Shown piece after piece: positions 1-5,824 of a stretch of 5,824 nt of DNA. The notes under the pieces were generated by a model. That model was not told where the DNA came from. It saw nothing but the letters and a program-made list of their open reading frames with translations, and did no database searches. Numbering within the stretch: the first letter of the stretch is position 1; every line of letters begins with the position of its first letter. A program made the position numbers and the translations under genes. Source of the stretch: Bacteroidales bacterium. Lineage in GTDB: Bacteria; Bacteroidota; Bacteroidia; Bacteroidales; GCA-2748055. Where the stretch lies: NCBI GenBank assembly GCA_029934875.1, contig JAOZLK010000309.1:1-5824 (forward strand), given 5' to 3'.

Positions 1-2060
1 AGGTGGCCTTAAGTGATGCACAGGATTTTTCAAGGCTTCCCGTTTCGCCGGTAAGGGATGAAAAAGGAAATTGGAAATTAGTGCAGATCGTGCTTCCGGG
101 AAGAACTTTGCATGCAAGGTTATGGAAGGTCCTCGTGGGAAGGATTACACTTTACCTGCTTGATACCGACTATGAGGCCAATGAAGATGGTGACAGGGCC
201 ATTACCCACACGCTTTATGGAGGTGACAACGAGATGCGCTTAAAACAGGAGATCCTGCTGGGAATTGGTGGAATCAGGGCCCTTCGAAGTGTTGGCCTTG
301 ATACCGACCTTTTTCATTGCAATGAGGGGCATGCAGCCTTTATCAGTCTGGAAAGGCTGAGGGAATACATTCAGGAAGAGAACATGACCTTCCCTGAAGC
401 GGTGGAAGTGGTACGTGCCTCCAGCCTGTTCACCACACATACACCGGTTCCGGCAGGCCATGATTCCTTTGAAGAGAATCTCTTGCGCGCCTATGTGGCC
501 CATTACCCGGAAAGGTTGAGGATCACCTGGACCCAGTTCATGAACCTTGGCAGGTTCCATCCAAGCCATACCCATGAGAAGTTTTCCATGAGTGTGCTGG
601 CAGTAAAGCTTTCCCAGGAGGTGAATGGTGTAAGCAAATTGCATGGTGAGGTTTCCCGGGAAATGTTTACGGGACTCTGGCCCGGGTATCTTTCAGATGA
701 ATTGCATATGGGTTATGTAACCAATGGGGTTCACCTTCCCACCTGGCTGGGGCCGGAATGGAAACAGCTTTATGAACAAACCTTTGGTTCCGATTTTTTT
801 ACCAGGCAGGAAGACCGGGAGATGTGGGACAAAATTAAGCTGGTGTCGGACCGGAAGATATGGGACCTTAAGTCGGATGAGAGGGAGCGTCTGATCCGGT
901 ATATTAAAGAGAGGCTGGATGTGGTATCCACCACAATGATGGATAATCCGGGACGGATGCTGGAAGTATCAGCTGCCCTGGATAAGGATGCGCTTACCAT
1001 TGGATTTGCAAGGCGTTTTGCTACCTATAAGCGCGCACACCTCTTGTTTGCAGATCTTGACAGGCTGGCCAGGATTGTGAATAATCCCGAAAAGCCTGTG
1101 CAGTTTATTTTTGCCGGGAAAGCCCATCCCAGGGATATACCCGGACAGGATTTGATTAAGAAGATTGTGGAGATCTCAAAACGACCCGAATTCACAGGGA
1201 AGATCGTCTTTCTGCAAAACTATGACATCCTACTTGCCAAGCGGCTTGTACGGGGTGTGGATATTTGGCTGAATACACCCACAAGGCCCCTGGAGGCCTC
1301 GGGAACCAGTGGAGAGAAAGCGGTCATGAACGGAACCATGCATTTCAGTGTACTGGATGGATGGTGGGCTGAAGGATATCGTCCCGATTCTGGCTGGGCA
1401 CTTCCAATCGAACGCTCTTTTACAAATCAGAATCTTCAGGATGAGCTGGATGCAGAGCGAATCTATACCCTGCTGGAAAATGACATCACGGAAAAGTTCT
1501 ATGCAAGGAACCAGGATGATGTACCAGAAGACTGGGTCGGAATGGTTCGTTCAAATATAGCCCATGTGGCCCCCGAATTTACCATGAACAGGATGATCAG
1601 GGATTACCTGGACAGGTTCTACATGAAGCTGTACCAGCGTACTCTTAAATTAAGGGAAAATGAATACCATTTACCCAAGGAGCTGGCTCACTGGAAACAC
1701 AACATACTGGAGCGCTGGAAGAACATCAAGGTCCTGGAGTATGATCTTCCGGATATTGCCCGCGAAGAGTTCATGGTGGGCAGGGTTTACACAGGGAAGG
1801 TGACTCTGGACCTGGATGGCTTGTCGGCTGATGAAATCGGTGTTGAAATGGTGCATGCCAAGGGAGCGAATGAGAATGGTGAAGCCAAATTCAGGGGAAC
1901 ACAGGAGTTTGAGTGCACCAGGGTTGAAGGGAACATTGCCGAATACACTTTTGAGCAGGAAGTGAACGAAACAGGGGTGTTTGACATTGGCTTCAGAATA
2001 TATCCCAGGCATGTGGATCTGCCGCACAGGATGGATTTTCCGCTTGTAAGATGGATTTGA
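1..2060 (+). CDS. glgP: Alpha-glucan (glycogen/maltodextrin) phosphorylase, GT35 short type, 5'-truncated by window edge
   Basis: Cytoplasmic enzyme that phosphorolyses alpha-1,4-glucans from the non-reducing end to glucose-1-phosphate, using pyridoxal phosphate (PLP). The first complete codon is at position 3; 685 codons are visible, ending in TGA. The GTG at position 3 is not a credible start, because the visible protein opens inside the conserved N-terminal half, so the true start lies upstream. Residues counted from position 3: HCNEGH at 105-110, FTTHTPVPAGHD with H146, NGVSKLHGE from 208, NGVHLPTW at 241-248, RRFATYKR at 337-344, FAGKAHPRD at 370-378, and EASGTSGEK with the expected PLP lysine K439, followed by LDGWWAEGY. 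A beta-rich tail (about 570-685) ends at PLVRWI, so the C-terminus looks complete. No frameshift is seen. It converges on glgB, fitting a glycogen locus. Some relatives in this phylum may carry an N-terminal glycogen-synthase-like domain; that cannot be judged here. Family assignment is firm; chain-length preference is unknown. Confidence 0.95.
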   Translation, partial: VALSDAQDFSRLPVSPVRDEKGNWKLVQIVLPGRTLHARLWKVLVGRITLYLLDTDYEANEDGDRAITHTLYGGDNEMRLKQEILLGIGGIRALRSVGLDTDLFHCNEGHAAFISLERLREYIQEENMTFPEAVEVVRASSLFTTHTPVPAGHDSFEENLLRAYVAHYPERLRITWTQFMNLGRFHPSHTHEKFSMSVLAVKLSQEVNGVSKLHGEVSREMFTGLWPGYLSDELHMGYVTNGVHLPTWLGPEWKQLYEQTFGSDFFTRQEDREMWDKIKLVSDRKIWDLKSDERERLIRYIKERLDVVSTTMMDNPGRMLEVSAALDKDALTIGFARRFATYKRAHLLFADLDRLARIVNNPEKPVQFIFAGKAHPRDIPGQDLIKKIVEISKRPEFTGKIVFLQNYDILLAKRLVRGVDIWLNTPTRPLEASGTSGEKAVMNGTMHFSVLDGWWAEGYRPDSGWALPIERSFTNQNLQDELDAERIYTLLENDITEKFYARNQDDVPEDWVGMVRSNIAHVAPEFTMNRMIRDYLDRFYMKLYQRTLKLRENEYHLPKELAHWKHNILERWKNIKVLEYDLPDIAREEFMVGRVYTGKVTLDLDGLSADEIGVEMVHAKGANENGEAKFRGTQEFECTRVEGNIAEYTFEQEVNETGVFDIGFRIYPRHVDLPHRMDFPLVRWI

Positions 2061-2084
2061 GTCAAGGATAATTCAGAAGATTCC

Positions 2085-2106
2085 AGGGCAGGGGCTACCT
2101 GACCCT
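2085..2106. terminator. Weak hairpin at the convergent glgP/glgB junction, possible bidirectional terminator
   Basis: AGGGCAGG (2085-2092) can pair with CCTG and CCCT (2098-2101, 2103-2106), with A2102 bulged and a five-base loop, giving eight pairs. It overlaps the glgB stop codon and sits 24 bases after the glgP stop. Neither side has a clear T-run, so it is not a canonical intrinsic terminator. Its place between converging genes is the main support. Confidence 0.25.
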
Positions 2107-4104
2107 CGGAGTTTCCTTACGTTGAAGAATGATCCCTGTTCTGGAGGGCAGGTAGAGCTTCAGGTTTTGTTTTAAGCCGAAAGAATGCTCCACCTGGGTC
2201 CGGTGAAGCATGCCTGTGTCAAAACGATTAAAACCACCAAACTCTGGCTGGTCTGAACACAATAGGGTCTTGTATTTACCTGCATGAACGGCAAGTCCAT
2301 AGTCGGTATAGGAAGAGGAGGGATGAAAGTTGAACACGAATAGTAGTCCGGCCCGCTCAAAAGCAATAACCAGGTCCCCCTGGTCGGTTTTTACATGATT
2401 GGCCATGTGACTGTAAATCCCGTATTTAGCCAGGACTTTCAGCATGGCGCATTCAAAATCAAAAAGGTAGTGATACTTTAATTCCGGATTTTCGATCAGA
2501 CTCCACTGCCTCCTGGCATACTGGTAGGACCAGTTGTTTCCTTCCCTGGGGAAATCGATCCACTCGGGGTTACCAAACTCATTTCCCATGAAAGTGAGGT
2601 AGCCATTGCCGGCTGTTGAGGCAGTGATCAGCCTGATCATTTTGTGGAGTGCAATGCCCCTGTCCACGACGAGGCTCTCAGAAGCTTTGTCCATGTGCCA
2701 GTACATCTCCTGGTCGATCAGCCTGAAAATGATCGTTTTATCTCCAACCAGGGCCTGGTCATGCGATTCAGCGTAGCCTATGGTTTTTTCATCAGCTCTT
2801 TTTGAGGTGAGCTCTTGAAAAATCTCTTCCATATTCCACTGCTCGTCTACCTTTTCCTTAATGGATTTAATCCAGTAATCGGGGGTGCCCATGGCAAGCC
2901 TGTAGTTAAATCCTATGCCTCCCTCATGCACAGGAACCGCAAGTCCGGGATAGCCGCTCATATCTTCAGCGATTGAGAGGGCTCCGGGCCTGATCTCCTG
3001 CATCATTTTGTTGGCCAGGGAGAGGTAAATAATGGCATCTTCATCCTGACCACCATCAAAATATTGGTCGTAAGAGGTAAAATCTTTCTCCAGGCCATGA
3101 TCATAGTAAAGCATGCTGGTAACCCCGTCGAAACGGAAACCATCAAAGCTGTATTCGGTGAGCCAATAATTTACATTTGAGAGCAGGTAATGAGTAACTT
3201 CGTTTTTTCCATAGTCAAAGCAGAGAGAATCCCAGGCTACATGTTCCCTTCGGTGGTTGCCATGAAAAAACTGTGCTGGATCACCATCCAATCGACCCAG
3301 GCCCTCATTCTCATTTTTAACCGCATGGGAATGAACGATATCCATGATGACTGCAATTCCATGTCCGTGTGCCTCGTCGATGAGTTCCTTCAGCTCTTCC
3401 GGAGTGCCAAACCTGGAGCTGGCTGCAAAGAAATTTGATACGTGGTAGCCAAAAGAGCCGTAATAGGGGTGTTCCTGAATGGCCATCAGTTGCAGGGTGT
3501 TGTATCCGCTGCGAACTACATGAGGAAGGACCTTTTCCCTGAATTCGGCATATGTGCCAACTTTATACTCTTCCGTAGCCATTCCGATATGTGCCTCGTA
3601 GATTAATGGCTGCACATTTTCCAGGGCCGGAAGAGGGTGTTTCCACTGGTAAGGCTGATCAGGCATCCAGCACTGGGCATCAAAGGCCTTCGTCTCGGGG
3701 TCCTGCACCACCCTGGTACTCCAGGCGGGGATACGTTCTCCCTCTCCTCCCATCCATTGGACCAGCAGTTTGAATCGGTCCCCGTGGGCAATGGATCCCG
3801 TATTAAGGAAAATTTCCCAGTTGCCATGTTCCAGAGATTTAAACCTGTAGTTTTCGCTGGCCTGCCACTTATTAAAATCACCCAGCAGATAGATTGCACT
3901 TGCATTGGGTGCCCATTCCCTCATGATTAAGCCCCCATTATGCCTGTGTATTCCAAACCAGAGATGCCCGCTGGCAAAGGATTGCAGGCTTCCTTCCCCG
4001 GCAAGCTCCTGTTCCCTTTTTACACATTTTTCCATGCGGTTTAAAATGCTTGCCCGATAGGGCTCCAGCCAGGGGTCGTTTCTGATCAATCCGGGTTCTT
4101 TCAT
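2095..4104 (-). CDS. glgB: 1,4-alpha-glucan branching enzyme, eukaryote-like GH13_8 type
   Basis: Cytoplasmic enzyme (EC 2.4.1.18) that cuts an alpha-1,4 glucan chain and rejoins it through an alpha-1,6 bond, making glycogen branches. The 669-residue protein has a helical N-terminus (1-45), a CBM48-like beta domain (about 55-140, with MREWAPNAS and LLGDFNKW), a GH13 barrel (about 165-560) and a C-terminal beta domain (about 575-665). All four GH13 motifs are intact: DIVHSH (D255, H260), GFRFD with nucleophile D326, AED with acid/base E380, and YAESHD with transition-state stabiliser D449. LQLMAIQEHPYYGSFGYHV (205-222) marks the GH13_8 subtype shared with eukaryotic branching enzymes rather than E. 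coli-type GH13_9. The ATG start is supported by GGGAG five bases upstream and an in-frame TAG at 4114-4116, which excludes an N-terminal extension. It is convergent with glgP and divergent from ribF. Nothing appears broken. Identification rests on motifs and domain order. Confidence 0.96.
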   Translation of the reverse strand: MKEPGLIRNDPWLEPYRASILNRMEKCVKREQELAGEGSLQSFASGHLWFGIHRHNGGLIMREWAPNASAIYLLGDFNKWQASENYRFKSLEHGNWEIFLNTGSIAHGDRFKLLVQWMGGEGERIPAWSTRVVQDPETKAFDAQCWMPDQPYQWKHPLPALENVQPLIYEAHIGMATEEYKVGTYAEFREKVLPHVVRSGYNTLQLMAIQEHPYYGSFGYHVSNFFAASSRFGTPEELKELIDEAHGHGIAVIMDIVHSHAVKNENEGLGRLDGDPAQFFHGNHRREHVAWDSLCFDYGKNEVTHYLLSNVNYWLTEYSFDGFRFDGVTSMLYYDHGLEKDFTSYDQYFDGGQDEDAIIYLSLANKMMQEIRPGALSIAEDMSGYPGLAVPVHEGGIGFNYRLAMGTPDYWIKSIKEKVDEQWNMEEIFQELTSKRADEKTIGYAESHDQALVGDKTIIFRLIDQEMYWHMDKASESLVVDRGIALHKMIRLITASTAGNGYLTFMGNEFGNPEWIDFPREGNNWSYQYARRQWSLIENPELKYHYLFDFECAMLKVLAKYGIYSHMANHVKTDQGDLVIAFERAGLLFVFNFHPSSSYTDYGLAVHAGKYKTLLCSDQPEFGGFNRFDTGMLHRTQVEHSFGLKQNLKLYLPSRTGIILQRKETPRVR

Positions 4105-4131
4105 AATAGCTCCCTAAATTTATTAAATTTG
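4099..4131 (+). promoter_or_regulatory. Candidate Bacteroidota-type promoter for ribF
   Basis: TAAATTTG at 4124-4131 matches the Bacteroidota -7 consensus TAnnTTTG exactly. TTTC at 4099-4102 is one mismatch from the -33 TTTG, with 21 bases between, within the tolerated range. Transcription would start near 4137, leaving a leader of about 35 bases before the ribF ATG. The -33 element would fall inside the first codons of the divergent glgB, so the two genes' control regions overlap. This is sequence matching only; AT-rich DNA yields such matches by chance. Confidence 0.5.
4110..4114 (-). promoter_or_regulatory. Ribosome binding site of glgB
   Basis: On the minus strand this reads GGGAG, five bases before the ATG at 4104-4102. 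An in-frame TAG at 4116-4114 overlaps its first base, so translation in this frame cannot begin further upstream. Together they fix the glgB start. Confidence 0.65.
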
Positions 4132-4145
4132 ATGATGTAATCATC
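4131..4145. repeat. Perfect inverted repeat in the divergent glgB-ribF intergenic region (possible operator)
   Basis: GATGAT, three bases (GTA), then ATCATC: arms at 4131-4136 and 4140-4145 are exact reverse complements, centred on 4138. The centre coincides with the predicted ribF transcription start and lies about 34 bases upstream of the glgB ATG. It could be a binding site for a dimeric regulator serving either gene, or a small hairpin in an RNA leader. No regulator gene is visible in the window, so its role is inferred from position and symmetry alone. Confidence 0.4.
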
Positions 4146-4172
4146 CTATCCCTCCTCAATCTGTGATATTTT

Positions 4173-5102
4173 ATGAAAGTATGGACTATAAATGAACCTG
4201 TCGCTATTTCAAAACCCGTGGCCACCATTGGAATATTTGATGGCGTTCATACGGGGCACAGGTTTATCCTGGAGAGCTTGAAGGAGAAGGCTGCGATGCA
4301 TGGTGGAGAGTCGGTGGTGGTAACCCTCTGGCCGCACCCCAGAATCGTACTCAATAAGGATCTGCAGGAATTTAAGCTGCTGCACACCCTGGAAGAAAAG
4401 ATCAGGCAGCTGGATTATAGTGGCATCGACCACCTGGTGGTTATTCCCTTTGACAAGGAGATTTCCTCCCTGACTGCCTGTGAGTTTACCAAGCAGTACC
4501 TGGTGGACAGATTGGGTGTGGAAGTTTTGCTTGTAGGTTATGATAACCGCTTTGGCAGAGATCGGAAGGGCGATCCGGATGGCCTTGTCATGTGCGCCGA
4601 CAAGAATAATTTCAGGATTGAAAAAATCAATGAATTCAACCAGGGAGATGGAAAGGTGAGTTCAACCACCATCAGGGACACGATTGTGCTGGGACAGATG
4701 GATAAGGCCGAAAAGATGCTGGGCTATCCCTATTACCTCACCGGCCATGTAGTGGAAGGCAATCATATTGGAAGAGAGATGGGTTTCCCCACCGCAAATA
4801 TCCACCCTTTTGATCCAAACAAGCAAATTCCCCTGAATGGTGTTTATGCGATCAGGGCAGAGCTCAGGGGTGGTTTTTTTGGAGGTATGCTTAATATTGG
4901 TTTCAAACCTACCATCGATAGCGCATCAGCAGTTAAGACCATTGAGGCACACCTGTTTGATGTAGGAGGTGATTTTTACGGTGAAAAGATCGTAGTTCAT
5001 TTCATAAAAAGAGTCAGGGATGAAATGAAATTTGCAGGATTAACCGAGCTAAAACATCAACTTACCAGGGATAGAATCGTAGTTCAAAAACTCCTGTTAT
5101 GA
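4173..5102 (+). CDS. ribF: Bifunctional riboflavin kinase / FAD synthetase
   Basis: Cytoplasmic enzyme that phosphorylates riboflavin to FMN (EC 2.7.1.26) and adenylylates FMN to FAD (EC 2.7.7.2). At 309 residues it has the usual length for RibF. The N-terminal nucleotidyltransferase-like FAD synthetase domain (about 14-170) shows GIFDGVHTGH (20-29), WPHP (53-56), GYDNRFGRDRKGD (122-134) and SSTTIR (163-168). The C-terminal riboflavin kinase domain (about 184-305) shows GNHIGREMGFPTAN (196-209), LNGVYAI (221-227), and the likely catalytic glutamate E258 in IEAHLFD. ATG 4173 is chosen because the FAD synthetase domain begins soon after it; no Shine-Dalgarno precedes it, which is common in Bacteroidota. 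A TAAATTTG element upstream is a candidate promoter. The stop TGA overlaps the next start (ATGA), suggesting an operon. No FMN riboswitch fits in the 68-bp leader region, so FMN control through that element is unlikely. Confidence 0.97.
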   Translation: MKVWTINEPVAISKPVATIGIFDGVHTGHRFILESLKEKAAMHGGESVVVTLWPHPRIVLNKDLQEFKLLHTLEEKIRQLDYSGIDHLVVIPFDKEISSLTACEFTKQYLVDRLGVEVLLVGYDNRFGRDRKGDPDGLVMCADKNNFRIEKINEFNQGDGKVSSTTIRDTIVLGQMDKAEKMLGYPYYLTGHVVEGNHIGREMGFPTANIHPFDPNKQIPLNGVYAIRAELRGGFFGGMLNIGFKPTIDSASAVKTIEAHLFDVGGDFYGEKIVVHFIKRVRDEMKFAGLTELKHQLTRDRIVVQKLLL

Positions 5103-5824
5103 AATTCAAAAAGAGATTGTTAGCACTAAGTTTATTTTGCTTTTGGGGCATGCTTTCCGCCCAGGATTCCATCCCCTTTTCTTCCCCGGAACAAAACGTC
5201 ATTGCAGAACGGTGGTCCAGGCTTCAGCCCTTTGCTGACGTGGTATTGAACAATGGTGATACCCTTAAGGGCCAGCCTCTTAATTTCGATAGGGATACCC
5301 TGGCAATCTACCCCTCCACCAGGCTACCCTATGGAATGGCCGGGATCAGATTTATCCCTCTTTCCGATATTGACCGGGTTGTGCTCAACAGGGGCGGTCG
5401 CTCCGCAATGGCTCTAACTACCGGGATTACAGTTGGGATCGTTGTTGGTATTGCAGCAGGATTTGCCATCTCAGGTCCCGGAGCAGCATTGATTCTTGGC
5501 AATGTTGGCGGTGGTGGGCTGGGACTGATAGCCAAAAATATACACGAAACTCAGACCTTTGCCGAGCTTGATTTAAAGTCCTACAACCTTGACTATAATG
5601 AGGAGCTGGTAAAGCTTCAAAAGTGGTCAGTATTTGAAGATTCTCTTCTTCTGACCAATAATATGCTGGAGCTGCCCCATCAATCCAAAGCGATTCGGCG
5701 TGTATTCCATCCAAAGCATTTCAGGATATCTTTCGCCCTGAACAGAGGTTTTAATTCAGGACTTGATGAGGATATGCTCAATGTGATCCAGTCTGCCGGT
5801 CTGCCTCTGCCACAAGATTCCTGG
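5099..5824 (+). CDS. Exported protein of unknown function with glycine-zipper segment, 3'-truncated by window edge
   Basis: An open frame of 242 codons starts at ATG 5099 and runs off the window with no stop. I do not recognise a named family. Residues 1-21 form a classic Sec signal peptide: basic KFKKR, a hydrophobic core, then LSA before Q22, the +1 glutamine typical of Bacteroidetes signal-peptidase I substrates. C14 is not in a good lipobox (SLFC). Residues 45-98 look like a small beta domain, with VVLNNGDTLKG and IPLSDIDRVVL, resembling short 'LxNGDxxxG ... plsdI' beta modules seen in Bacteroidota proteins (inference). Residues 104-145 are hydrophobic and glycine-rich, with G109, G113, G117 and G121 spaced four apart. 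The rest (146-242) is mixed; FRISFALNRGF (208-218) could be the first strand of a beta barrel. The start overlaps the ribF stop by ATGA, with no Shine-Dalgarno, implying translational coupling. The signal peptide directly after this ATG fixes the start. It is clearly coding; its role is unknown. Confidence 0.85.
   Translation, partial: MKFKKRLLALSLFCFWGMLSAQDSIPFSSPEQNVIAERWSRLQPFADVVLNNGDTLKGQPLNFDRDTLAIYPSTRLPYGMAGIRFIPLSDIDRVVLNRGGRSAMALTTGITVGIVVGIAAGFAISGPGAALILGNVGGGGLGLIAKNIHETQTFAELDLKSYNLDYNEELVKLQKWSVFEDSLLLTNNMLELPHQSKAIRRVFHPKHFRISFALNRGFNSGLDEDMLNVIQSAGLPLPQDSW

Noticed and set aside
240..644. Antisense open frame of 134 codons inside glgP
   Set aside because: It lies opposite a strongly conserved coding region, shows no domain, and is explained by the codon pattern of glgP.
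1671..2065. Two overlapping antisense open frames at the 3' end of glgP
   Set aside because: Both are shadows of the GlgP C-terminal domain, with no recognisable protein features.
3190..3930. Plus-strand and alternative minus-strand open frames within glgB
   Set aside because: GlgB has intact motifs throughout this stretch, and the other frames give low-complexity or Cys/Pro/Arg-rich translations without domains.
4105..4172. FMN riboswitch (RFN element) upstream of ribF
   Set aside because: The region is only 68 bp, too short for an RFN element, and none of its conserved segments are seen.
4989..5086. Eleven-base direct repeat ATCGTAGTTCA at 4989-4999 and 5076-5086
   Set aside because: Both copies encode similar short IVV-containing peptides within RibF; best explained by coincidence of codon use.
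5099..5161. Lipoprotein signal around C14 of the exported protein
   Set aside because: The residues before the cysteine are SLF, not a lipobox ending in Ala/Gly/Ser, and a good signal-peptidase I site (LSA before Q22) follows.
5329..5714. Two minus-strand open frames at the right end
   Set aside because: They are antisense to the exported-protein gene. The Pro/Ile-rich translation of one is the mirror of the Gly-rich segment.
1..5824. Mobile element, CRISPR array, tRNA/rRNA or defence system
   Set aside because: No transposase, terminal repeats, spaced direct repeats or structured RNA gene are visible; genes pack tightly and all identified ones are core metabolism.

Overview
The window looks like chromosomal DNA of a Bacteroidota member, perhaps Bacteroidales or Marinilabiliales. 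Four things point that way. The branching enzyme is of the eukaryote-like GH13_8 type common in that phylum. A TAnnTTTG-type promoter element lies before ribF. Two of the three visible starts lack a Shine-Dalgarno sequence. The secreted protein at the right edge would have glutamine right after its signal-peptidase site, as the Bacteroidetes 'Q-rule' describes. This is inference from a few markers, not a phylogenetic placement.

Layout: (1) 1-2060, plus strand, holds the C-terminal ~685 residues of a short-type GT35 alpha-glucan phosphorylase (GlgP); its N-terminus lies outside the window. (2) 2095-4104, minus strand, is a complete 669-residue 1,4-alpha-glucan branching enzyme (GlgB), convergent with glgP and separated from it by 34 bp. 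(3) 4105-4172 is a 68-bp divergent intergenic region with a candidate ribF promoter, an AT-rich repeat and a perfect 6-bp inverted repeat. (4) 4173-5102, plus strand, is a complete RibF (riboflavin kinase / FAD synthetase). (5) 5099 to the window edge, plus strand, is an exported protein that overlaps the ribF stop by ATGA, has a glycine-zipper hydrophobic segment, and is cut off by the end of the window.

GlgP and GlgB act on the same polymer: GlgB adds alpha-1,6 branches during glycogen synthesis and GlgP removes glucose-1-phosphate from chain ends. They form a storage-glucan locus. RibF makes FMN and FAD and is a housekeeping gene with no evident link to glycogen. Its overlap with the exported-protein gene suggests co-transcription and translational coupling, which need not mean shared function.

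I see no mobile element, CRISPR array, tRNA, rRNA or defence system. The window is mostly ordinary core metabolism. The least explained parts are the exported glycine-zipper protein, the palindromic divergent promoter region, and a perfect Shine-Dalgarno placed before a different reading frame that overlaps the glgB start.
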